Origin: an uncultured Bacteroidales bacterium
GTDB taxonomy: Bacteria > Bacteroidota > Bacteroidia > Bacteroidales > UBA932
NCBI GenBank assembly: GCA_937898205.1
Contig: CALEJC010000140.1
Span: 1 to 10,664, forward strand
Reading direction: 5' to 3'
DNA length: 10,664 bases
The position numbers and the translations under genes were made by a program. The stretch's first letter is position 1; each line of letters begins with the position of its first letter. The notes beneath the pieces are model-generated. The model ran no database searches, had not been told where the DNA came from, and saw only the letters and a list, made by a program, of their open reading frames with translations. This document shows, one piece after another, positions 1 to 6,521 of the stretch.

Positions 1-723
1 CTTGTCACCGATGACCTTGCCTGTGCCGTCGATGGTGCCGTCAGAAGTCTTTACGATGAGCTCAACCTTTCCGTCGCCGTCAAAGTCATATACTACCATC
101 TGAGTGTAGTGTGCTCCGGCTCTGATGTTGCGACCAAGGTTGACTCTCCAGAGCTTCTCGCCGGTGATCTTGATACAGTCAATGAAAACTTCACCTGTGT
201 AGCCTGCGTGGGCATTGTCATGGGCGTTTGAAGGATCCCATTTGAGGAAAATCTCAAATTCTCCGTCGCCGTCGGCATCTCCCACAGAACAGTCTCCCGG
301 AGTGTATCTTGCCACTTCTCCGTCAGGCATAGTCTGAGGAGCAGGGGTGTCAAGTGCTATAGGAAGATAGCCGATAGGAGAGTCGGCCGGGAGAGTATAA
401 CTTCCGGAAGCAAGTTTAGCTGAAGTAGGCTTTACTTCATAGGTGGAAGTGCCTTTTGCAGGGGTCTCGTCGACAAACCAAGTCACATTTTTAATCGGTG
501 ACGGTGTGATGAGCTGACCGTCGCGATATACATTGAAAGCGACGTTTTGAGGGTCGGTGTTGAGGTAGCGCCATGCTACAAATACCTCAGACTGACTCTG
601 ACGTACGGCGATGACACCTCGTCCCAGATTTTCTTTCTGAATCTTGTCGTAATCATAATTGGTCTGTGCACTGATACCCAGGGTACACAAAACCAGACTT
701 AGAAGTAAAGCTATTCTTTTCAT
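1..723 (-). CDS. Rhamnogalacturonan lyase, PL11 family, N-terminal part (runs off left edge)
   Basis: PL11 enzymes cleave the alpha-1,4 bond between rhamnose and galacturonate in the rhamnogalacturonan I backbone by beta-elimination. The visible 241 codons begin with a type I signal peptide (residues 1 to about 20, ending LGISA-Q), then a small beta-domain with RGVIAVRQ and SEVFVAWRYL (residues 36-53), then the start of the eight-bladed propeller. Family hallmarks are the calcium-binding loops GDADGDGEFE (148-157) and DFDGDGKVE (213-221), KWDPSNAHDN (161-170) and LGRNIRAGAHYTQ (196-208), which closely resemble Bacillus YesW/YesX as I recall them. PL11 proteins are usually about 600 residues, so roughly 40% is present. 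The start at 723 is chosen because it gives the signal peptide directly. The gene lies 11 nt downstream of the GH2 frame and so is probably cotranscribed with it from the 3585-3614 promoter. The family assignment is firm; endo versus exo action cannot be told here. Confidence 0.93.
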   Translation of the reverse strand, partial: MKRIALLLSLVLCTLGISAQTNYDYDKIQKENLGRGVIAVRQSQSEVFVAWRYLNTDPQNVAFNVYRDGQLITPSPIKNVTWFVDETPAKGTSTYEVKPTSAKLASGSYTLPADSPIGYLPIALDTPAPQTMPDGEVARYTPGDCSVGDADGDGEFEIFLKWDPSNAHDNAHAGYTGEVFIDCIKITGEKLWRVNLGRNIRAGAHYTQMVVYDFDGDGKVELIVKTSDGTIDGTGKVIGDK

Positions 724-734
724 ATTATGTGGAA

Positions 735-2534
735 TTATCTAAAATCAAACCAGATTGTCATCTTGAGTCCCTCGTCACCGCTCTTGATGCGGATGTTGCC
801 AGGCTGGCTCTGAGGTCCCTGCTGAGGGATGCTCTTGAAACTCTTGATGGCCTGAATATCAAGCAGAAGGTTGATGTCTCCTTCCGGCATGTCAGGGAAG
901 AGAGGTGCGAGCTTCATCTCTGGCTCGTCAGGATTATATACCTTGAGATAAAGTCCGTCTTCCTCGCTATAGATAGTAAGAGGATTCTCGTCAGACTGAA
1001 GCTGTGCCCAATAGATGTTGGCATGGTATCCCTTGAATTCAGGATACTCAAGCTTGCCTTTGACTGCGCGAGCTGTGATGGTCTCGTTGTAGGCTTTTTC
1101 CCAAAGGTCGATGTTATGGCCCTTCTGGCGGTTCTTCCATACTCTATAAGGTCCTCTGCCAAGCCACTTCATGCCTTTGACATTTTCTTTAGGGAAGTCA
1201 AACGCAAAGCCAAGATCCTTGATCTCTGTCTCCATGAAGCCATCGTCAAATCCGCCTCTGACGCCGCCATTGTCGCGGTTGAGAAGCACGATGTCCATGC
1301 CGAGCTTTCCGTCAGGAGTCATCCTCCATACGATAGAATCCACGGCTCCGTGATATTTCGCTACATATACTGCGTCTTTGCCGTCCTGTCTTGCATTGCC
1401 GCCGATAAACTTGGTCTTGATGCCGAGCGGACGCATATTGCCAAATGGCGAAATTCTGCCGTCTACCTTAATCTCGCCAAGCTCGCCTGTCTGGGCATTG
1501 AAACTTACGGAAATGCCCTTGGCGCTGAGCGTATGTGTGTCGCTGCTTGATGCCACTGTGGCTGCAGGTCCATCCTGGCTGAGTGGATTGTGGCGCTGGA
1601 AATATTCGCCTGCATAGTGGATAGGCCATGTCCAGGTGCAGATGCTCTCACCGTGCTTGTCAAACGCCTCAAGCTCAAGGATGTCGTTGGCAAAGAAGCC
1701 TTCCGGCATCTCCATGCGCATGATGCCTGTTGTGTTTGGCACTATCGAAGGCATCTCAATGTCTCCGCTTGCTGTCACCACCGAGCTGGCGCCATCTGCA
1801 GGAGAGCCAACCTTCTTGAGGCGGTACTCCATCTTGCACTCGTTGAGGTTGGAGAAGAGGTATTTGTTTGTTACATAGAACTCTCCGTTGAATGAAGGTG
1901 TGATGTAAAGCTGTGCAAACTGGATTGGTGACCATACGTTGCGGATCGCCCAGAAACTGCCTTCCTTCTCGCGGTATGGGCCGACAACGCCGTCATTGCC
2001 CATGTCCCAGTTGGAGTCAAGTCTTCCGTCCTGGTCGACCCTCACAACGGCCTCGTCTACAAATGCCCAGATGAAGCCGCCGGCAAATAATGGATGAGAT
2101 GTCCACTTGAGCCAGAAGTCTTCAAGTCCTGCGCCGCCGCCCTGATCGGAGTTGGTGTGCATAAACTCGGTAGGCATAAATACTTTGTAACCATTGTTGA
2201 AACGAGCGACTCCGGTGAGGTATGTAGGGTAGTGGTGAGTGTCTAAATCGTCAAAATCTGCCCATGGGTGGATGACATGACGCTTCTGAGGGTCGTTTTC
2301 ATAGAAAAGTTTATCGAGGTTGGTGTTCCATCCGCCTTCGTTTCCGTTGTTCCAGATGATGATGCTCGGATGGTTGACATCGCGTCTGACCATATCCCTG
2401 ACGAGCTTTGAGCCGACTACGTCATCATATCGTCCATGCCATCCGGCAAGCTCGTTAAGGTAGAAAATGCCCAAAGAGTCGCAGACTTCGAGGAACCTCT
2501 TCTCAGGCGGGTAGTGAGAGCGCACAGCATTCAT
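735..2534 (-). CDS. GH2 glycoside hydrolase, C-terminal segment with both catalytic residues (after in-frame TAG)
   Basis: This 599-codon frame continues the same reading frame as the segment ending at 2535 and is separated from it only by one TAG codon. It holds most of the TIM barrel and the C-terminal beta-domains of a LacZ-like GH2 enzyme. Visible motifs are NAVRSHYPP (residues 2-10, first GH2 signature, one residue shorter than normal), HPSIIIWNNGNEGGW with Glu66 as predicted acid/base, and VFMPTEFMHTNSD with Glu123 as predicted nucleophile. The end (about 340-599, finishing in TIWFDFR) resembles the small-chain domain of LacZ. It has no signal peptide of its own, so a separately made polypeptide would stay in the cytoplasm and lack barrel strand 1 and the sugar-binding domain. 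Its ATG directly follows the TAG, so reinitiation is conceivable. The likely ancestral activity is beta-galactosidase acting on pectin side chains; GH2 also includes beta-glucuronidases and others, so specificity is uncertain. Confidence 0.85.
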   Translation of the reverse strand: MNAVRSHYPPEKRFLEVCDSLGIFYLNELAGWHGRYDDVVGSKLVRDMVRRDVNHPSIIIWNNGNEGGWNTNLDKLFYENDPQKRHVIHPWADFDDLDTHHYPTYLTGVARFNNGYKVFMPTEFMHTNSDQGGGAGLEDFWLKWTSHPLFAGGFIWAFVDEAVVRVDQDGRLDSNWDMGNDGVVGPYREKEGSFWAIRNVWSPIQFAQLYITPSFNGEFYVTNKYLFSNLNECKMEYRLKKVGSPADGASSVVTASGDIEMPSIVPNTTGIMRMEMPEGFFANDILELEAFDKHGESICTWTWPIHYAGEYFQRHNPLSQDGPAATVASSSDTHTLSAKGISVSFNAQTGELGEIKVDGRISPFGNMRPLGIKTKFIGGNARQDGKDAVYVAKYHGAVDSIVWRMTPDGKLGMDIVLLNRDNGGVRGGFDDGFMETEIKDLGFAFDFPKENVKGMKWLGRGPYRVWKNRQKGHNIDLWEKAYNETITARAVKGKLEYPEFKGYHANIYWAQLQSDENPLTIYSEEDGLYLKVYNPDEPEMKLAPLFPDMPEGDINLLLDIQAIKSFKSIPQQGPQSQPGNIRIKSGDEGLKMTIWFDFR

Positions 2535-2540
2535 CTACAT
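2512..2540 (-). other. GH2 disruption site: stop-start TAG-ATG plus shortened signature
   Basis: On the minus strand the sequence reads CAG ATG TAG ATG AAT GCT, so a stop codon at 2537-2535 is flanked by ATG on both sides. The frame is otherwise open over about 940 codons and both sides match GH2. Related enzymes commonly have Asn or a similar residue at the TAG position (as in the pattern KQMNMNAVR). A few codons on, Arg is followed directly by Ser-His-Tyr-Pro, whereas the GH2 signature has two residues between Arg and His. Two anomalies within about 15 nt suggest one local event. Confidence 0.8.
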
Positions 2541-3554
2541 CTGCTTGATGAGCTTTGCGTCCATCAGGCTGATCTGATCGTTGACACATCTGCCTCCCTC
2601 AGGGTGAAATACGTGGCGGTTGATGCCTTTGAGCACCACCTTGGTGCCATTGACATAGAGGCCGTCCTTAGGTCTGAACTCCACTGTCCTGAAACCTACT
2701 CGGTTTTGCACCTCGTGCAGAACCTTGCCCTTAGGAGATACCAAAGACATCGTCAGGACATAGAGGTTTGGATTCTCGCAATCCCATGTCTGCACGCGAC
2801 CCCAGTTGAGGGTGTGTCGCTGCTGCGCTTCTTCGAGCGGCACGATGTGCTCGTTGATGATCCTCTGCGGAGAGTCAAGCGGAGAAAGCGAATACTTGAT
2901 TGTCGAGCCGGCAGGGGCATTGGCAACCTCAATATCCACGGTCATGCTGCCGTTGGCCCTTGCATCGATGGCGAAGTGCTCGATGTGCTCCTTGGCTGTG
3001 CGGGTGAGGTATACGGGGCGATAGATGCCGCCAAAGTTCCACCAGTCTGCATGACGCTCGGCGTTGTTGACGGACGCGTTGTCTGACTCTTTCTTGACAA
3101 GGACTTCGAGCTTGTTGTTGGCGCCATACTTGATGAGATCTGTGATGTTGTACTCAAAAGTATAGAATCCACCTTGATGAGTAGGACCGGCAACCTTGCC
3201 GTTGACTTTGACCTGAGTGTCGGTCATTGCACCCTCAAAAACGATTTTTACGTCACCGCCTCTCCACGAAGAAGGTACTTTGAATGTGTACCTGTACTCT
3301 CCGTATTCGTGTAAAGGTTTTGAGTTCGGGCCGAACATGCGGCCGTAATTGTACTGACCGTAGCCCTGAAGCTCCCATTGAGATGGCACTTCGATTGTTT
3401 TCCAGCTGCCGCTGTTGGCGCCATCGGAAACTCTGAATTGCCAGGTCTTTGTATCATAAAGCCCTTTGCCTGAAAGATAAAGGCTTTCTGTCTGTTGTGC
3501 AAATGAAGCAATGCTCAAACACAATCCTAAGATGATAGCGGTTGTAGTTTTCAT
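2535..3554 (-). CDS. GH2 glycoside hydrolase, N-terminal segment ending at in-frame TAG
   Basis: First gene of the leftward group, 339 residues. It opens with a type I signal peptide (residues 1-19, ASFA-QQ), so the intact enzyme was periplasmic. Residues about 35-185 are the GH2 jelly-roll sugar-binding domain (PSQWELQGYG, YRYTFKVP, ADWWNFGGIYRPVYL at 169-183). Residues about 186-290 form the immunoglobulin-like domain (ENPNLYVLTMSL at 260-271), and 295-339 are the entry to the TIM barrel (VLKGINRHVFHPEGGR at 307-322). The frame then stops within the barrel at a position where relatives read on into NAVR. No catalytic glutamate is present, so this product alone cannot be an active GH2. Joined with the next segment the gene would encode about 939 residues, a normal length for LacZ-type GH2. 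The start at 3554 sits about 24 nt from the predicted transcription start. Either a recent nonsense mutation or a sequencing error is likely. Confidence 0.85.
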   Translation of the reverse strand: MKTTTAIILGLCLSIASFAQQTESLYLSGKGLYDTKTWQFRVSDGANSGSWKTIEVPSQWELQGYGQYNYGRMFGPNSKPLHEYGEYRYTFKVPSSWRGGDVKIVFEGAMTDTQVKVNGKVAGPTHQGGFYTFEYNITDLIKYGANNKLEVLVKKESDNASVNNAERHADWWNFGGIYRPVYLTRTAKEHIEHFAIDARANGSMTVDIEVANAPAGSTIKYSLSPLDSPQRIINEHIVPLEEAQQRHTLNWGRVQTWDCENPNLYVLTMSLVSPKGKVLHEVQNRVGFRTVEFRPKDGLYVNGTKVVLKGINRHVFHPEGGRCVNDQISLMDAKLIKQM

Positions 3555-3584
3555 ATTGTGGTGTTAAAATTATGCATAATCGTT

Positions 3585-3614
3585 CAAAGATACTGATAAT
3601 ATTTGACACTACAA
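3585..3614 (-). promoter_or_regulatory. Predicted Bacteroidetes promoter for GH2-PL11 (TTG-N19-TATCTTTG)
   Basis: On the minus strand, TTG (3614-3612) is followed after exactly 19 nt by TATCTTTG (3592-3585). This is a perfect fit to the known Bacteroides primary-sigma consensus, TTG at -33 and TAnnTTTG at -7. Transcription would begin near 3578, giving a leader of about 24 nt before the GH2 start at 3554. Confidence 0.7.
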
Positions 3615-3706
3615 AGTGCGGAATTACTGCCTGTGTGCTCATTTTTGCTTTGTGGAAATGACGGATATTTCAATGGAAATTGCAAATTTTTTACTATATT
3701 GCAACG

Positions 3707-3714
3707 TTAATTTG
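3707..3714 (+). promoter_or_regulatory. Possible -7 element for the rightward operon (TTAATTTG)
   Basis: TTAATTTG differs from the Bacteroidetes -7 consensus TAnnTTTG at one base and lies 35 nt before the first GH28 start. The best upstream TTG (3680-3682) is 24 nt away, longer than the usual 19-21, so this promoter would be weak or activator-dependent. It is a tentative call. Confidence 0.3.
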
Positions 3715-3749
3715 CCGCAATAGGACTTATAACTAAAACAAATACCCAA

Positions 3750-5090
3750 ATGAAGAAAATACTTATCTCTCTGCTGGCCTTGGCGCTGGTTCTTCCGCTT
3801 AGTGCAAAAAAGAATAAGGAAAAGGCTTTGCTATTTCCCGATGGAACGCCTGTTCCTGAGTGGTTTATGGATTCTGAGGTGCCCACTCCGTCTGAATTAG
3901 GAAAAATCTATAGTATTGCCGATTATGGCGCTATCAGTGATCCTAATAATCTGCAGACAGCTTTGATCCAGGGTGTTATTGACAAGGCAGCTGAAGAGGG
4001 CGGTGGCGTCATCGTGATCCCGGAGGGTATCTACAAGACCGGAGCACTTTTCTTCAAACAAGGCACACATCTTTATTTAAGTAGGGGTGCAGTCCTTTTG
4101 GGAAGCGAGTTTATCTATGATTTTCCTTTGATCGAAACCCGTATCGAGGGTGAGATCTGCAAATATTTTTCTGCTCTTATCAATGTTGACGGTCTTGATG
4201 GCTTTACGCTCACAGGCCCGGGCACAATCGATGGTAACGGAAGCCCATATTGGAGAGCATTCCGCATCCGTCGTCAGTGGAACCCTAAATGCACAAACAA
4301 AGACGAGCAGCGCCCACGTCTTGTGCACATCTCCAATAGTAAAAATGTGATTGTAGCTGATGCAACTCTTCAGAATTCACCTTTCTGGACTTGCCATACC
4401 TACAAGACTGACCATATCAAGTTTATCAATCTTCGCATTTTCTCTCCTGTTTCTCCGATCAGATCTGCCAGCGCCGATGGTATAGATCTGGATGTATGCT
4501 CAAATGTCCTCGTAAAGGGCTGTCGCATCACAGTAAATGACGACGCAGTGTGCTTCAAGGGAGGAAAAGGCCCTTGGGCTGACACCGATCCTGCCAACGG
4601 TCCTATCGTCAATGTGCTCGTGGAGGATTGTTTCTTTGACCGTACGACCGGTAGCTGCATAACTTGTGGCAGCGAGTGCATAGGCACTAATAACATCATC
4701 GTGAGAAACTGCACAGTGGAGCAGGGCCAGACTCTTCTTCAGCTCAAGATGCGCCCGGACACTCCTCAGAGATATGAAAATATTGTTATTGACAATATTA
4801 CAGGCAGTTGTCGCTGCGTGCTCGGTGTCGCACCTTGGAGACAGTTCTTTGATCTTAAGGGTAGAGAAGATATCCCTCGCTCTTATGGCAATAACATCAC
4901 TTTCCGTAATCTTGACCTTGAGTGCCGCAGTTTTGCCAATATCAGTCCAAACGAGGCGGAATTCAGTCTTTCAAACTTTACTTTTGAAAACGTAACGGTA
5001 AATACTCCTGTCCCTGAGTGGAGGAAGGACGCAATTGAAAATCTGACACTTAAAAACGTGATAATCAATGGTAAGAAGGAGACTAACTAG
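3750..5090 (+). CDS. GH28 family glycoside hydrolase, atypical active site (candidate rhamnogalacturonan/galacturonan hydrolase)
   Basis: First gene of the rightward operon, 446 residues. A type I signal peptide (1-19, PLSA-KK) predicts periplasmic location. The body is a right-handed beta-helix with the GH28 opening (SIADYGAISD, 55-64; GGGVIVIPEGIYKTG, 84-98; LTGPGTIDGNG, 154-164). The three acidic positions of inverting GH28 enzymes are present: SADGID (241-246) and NDDAVCFKGG (263-272), giving Asp243, Asp264 and Asp265. Two other hallmarks are absent: the Gly-His-Gly motif is replaced by GSC (301-303, before ITCGSE), and Arg-Ile-Lys is replaced by QLKMR (331-335). As I recall, a GH28 subgroup common in Bacteroides pectin loci shares GGKGPWAD and LKMRPDTP, so most of this looks inherited rather than decayed. 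GH28 members hydrolyse polygalacturonan, rhamnogalacturonan or xylogalacturonan; the altered subsites fit a non-homogalacturonan substrate, but that is inference. The TAG stop lies inside the next gene. Confidence 0.88.
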   Translation: MKKILISLLALALVLPLSAKKNKEKALLFPDGTPVPEWFMDSEVPTPSELGKIYSIADYGAISDPNNLQTALIQGVIDKAAEEGGGVIVIPEGIYKTGALFFKQGTHLYLSRGAVLLGSEFIYDFPLIETRIEGEICKYFSALINVDGLDGFTLTGPGTIDGNGSPYWRAFRIRRQWNPKCTNKDEQRPRLVHISNSKNVIVADATLQNSPFWTCHTYKTDHIKFINLRIFSPVSPIRSASADGIDLDVCSNVLVKGCRITVNDDAVCFKGGKGPWADTDPANGPIVNVLVEDCFFDRTTGSCITCGSECIGTNNIIVRNCTVEQGQTLLQLKMRPDTPQRYENIVIDNITGSCRCVLGVAPWRQFFDLKGREDIPRSYGNNITFRNLDLECRSFANISPNEAEFSLSNFTFENVTVNTPVPEWRKDAIENLTLKNVIINGKKETN

Positions 5091-6495
5091 CCTTTTGCTA
5101 GGCGCTAGTGCGCTTGTTTTGGGTTCTTGTACTCAGGTTGAAGAGGGCCCTTGGGCTGAAGCCCAGCGCATTATCGATGAGATGACAAAAGTAAGCTTCC
5201 CTGAGCGAAGCGTCAATATCGCTGATCTGGGAGCGGTGGAAGGTGATCCTGATGCTCTTTGTCACGAAATCATCAACCTTGCGATTGTGGATATGAGCCG
5301 TCAGGGTGGTGGTACTGTAGTTGTCCCTGCCGGCACATACTACACCGGACCGATAACCTTGAAGAGCAACGTCAATCTGCATATCAGCGAAGGTGCTGTA
5401 TTGAAGTTCTCTACAGACATCAATGACTATTTCCCTGCAGTATGGACTCGTTGGGAAGGTCTTGATTGCTATAACGCACATCCGTTGATCTATGCCTATG
5501 GCGAGACAAATATTGCAGTGACAGGTGCCGGTGTGATTGATGCTCAGGGTGATGTGAGCTGGTGGGAGCGTCAGCAAAGGATGGAGCGCAGAGACTTTAG
5601 AGAAAATCCTGACGATCCTGATTCAAAATTATACAGAGCATCTCGTCTCAAACTCCTGGAGCAGGCAGAAAACCATGTGCCAGTAGGAGAAAGAATCTAC
5701 AATGAGATCACTTGTCTTCGTCCTCAGACACTCAACTTTAATTTCTGTACCACTGTGCTTGTAGAGGGCGTGACCTTCCTTCGCTCACCATTCTGGGTGA
5801 TTCATCCTGTGTTCTGCAAGGATTTTACGCTCAGAGGAGTAAGGATAGACAATGACGGCCCTAATGGCGATGGTTGCGATCCTGAATCATGCCGGAATGT
5901 CCTCATAGAAGATTGTATCTTCAATACCGGAGATGATTGCATCGCTATCAAAAGTGGTCGTAATGAAGACGGCCGCAAATGGAATACTCCGACAGAAAAC
6001 GTGATTGTGCGCAATTGTACCATGGCCAACGGACATGGCGGCGTAGTGATCGGTTCGGAGATATCAGGCGGCTTCCGCAATCTTTTTGTGGAAAATTGCA
6101 AGATGGACTCTCCACATCTTGACAGAGTCATCCGCATCAAGACAAGCACAGCGCGTGGTGGCTTGATCGAGAATATCTATGTGAGAAATGTTGAAGTAGG
6201 ACAGTGTAAGGAGGCAGTGCTTCGCATCAACCTCAATTATGAGCCTAATGAGGTAGCAAAACGAGGTTTTATCCCGGAGGTGCGTAATGTCATCCTTGAA
6301 AATGTCACATGTAAGGACTCAAAATATGGAGTTTGGCTCTATGGTCTTGAGGACAGAGTAAACATTAACAACGTGACACTCAAAAATTGTACTTTTGACG
6401 GTGTCAAGACCGGAGAAAACTATGCTCACGGACAACTTGGTGAAATTGTTTTTGACAATTGTACCATCAATGGCGAAATAGTAACAACTCTATAA
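5068..6495 (+). CDS. GH28 exo-polygalacturonase-like lipoprotein
   Basis: A 475-residue GH28 with all canonical motifs: NGDGCD (266-271), GDDCIAIKSG (288-297), GHGGVVIGSE (322-331) and RIKT (356-359). Predicted catalytic acids are Asp268, Asp289 and Asp290, with His323 and Arg356/Lys358 for substrate binding. The fold is a beta-helix; recurrent short strands such as NVLIEDC and NVIVRNC mark its turns. The N-terminus is a lipoprotein signal with lipobox LGSC and Cys21 as the lipidated residue, so it is membrane-anchored. A long insertion rich in charged residues (about 161-215, including DVSWWERQQRMERR) is typical of exo-acting bacterial GH28 proteins, which release galacturonate from chain ends. 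The start at 5068 overlaps the preceding gene by 23 nt in another frame, suggesting translational coupling; it is the only start that yields the full lipoprotein signal. Exo action is inferred, not proven. Confidence 0.92.
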   Translation: MVRRRLTSLLLGASALVLGSCTQVEEGPWAEAQRIIDEMTKVSFPERSVNIADLGAVEGDPDALCHEIINLAIVDMSRQGGGTVVVPAGTYYTGPITLKSNVNLHISEGAVLKFSTDINDYFPAVWTRWEGLDCYNAHPLIYAYGETNIAVTGAGVIDAQGDVSWWERQQRMERRDFRENPDDPDSKLYRASRLKLLEQAENHVPVGERIYNEITCLRPQTLNFNFCTTVLVEGVTFLRSPFWVIHPVFCKDFTLRGVRIDNDGPNGDGCDPESCRNVLIEDCIFNTGDDCIAIKSGRNEDGRKWNTPTENVIVRNCTMANGHGGVVIGSEISGGFRNLFVENCKMDSPHLDRVIRIKTSTARGGLIENIYVRNVEVGQCKEAVLRINLNYEPNEVAKRGFIPEVRNVILENVTCKDSKYGVWLYGLEDRVNINNVTLKNCTFDGVKTGENYAHGQLGEIVFDNCTINGEIVTTL

Positions 6496-6521
6496 TTTTT
6501 AACCATTTAATAATCAAGAAA

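Larger units (their letters stand above)
3555..3749. promoter_or_regulatory. Divergent intergenic control region between the two pectin gene groups
   Basis: This is the only substantial non-coding stretch in the window. It is AT-rich and separates two signal-peptide-encoding genes facing away from each other, so it must hold promoters for both groups. A strong match to the Bacteroidetes promoter is visible for the leftward group; the rightward one is weaker. I see no clear palindromic operator or hybrid two-component binding site by eye, and no small open reading frame worth calling. Confidence 0.75.

Noticed and set aside
729..1550. A 273-codon open frame on the plus strand opposite the GH2 C-terminal segment
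   Set aside because: It is antisense to a frame with good GH2 similarity, its start overlaps the GH2 stop, and its translation lacks domain features.
2535..2537. Reassignment of TAG to Gln (alternative genetic code)
   Set aside because: TAG ends the first GH28 gene (5088-5090) and the PL22-like gene (7854-7856) at sensible family C-termini, and no other gene here has an internal TAG, so TAG is a normal stop.
6444..6460. Small inverted repeat AATTGT-N5-ACAATT as a terminator or operator
   Set aside because: It has only a 6-bp stem, is inside the GH28 coding sequence, and is made of AT-rich codons for the recurring beta-helix motif; operon spacing argues against termination here.
6493..6500. 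Possible internal promoter TAATTTTT before the PL22-like gene
   Set aside because: It lacks the final G of the -7 consensus and no TTG lies 19-21 nt upstream.
6459..6521. Upstream in-frame ATG for the PL22-like gene
   Set aside because: It lies within the preceding GH28 gene and would put 21 hydrophilic residues before an otherwise perfect signal peptide starting at 6522.
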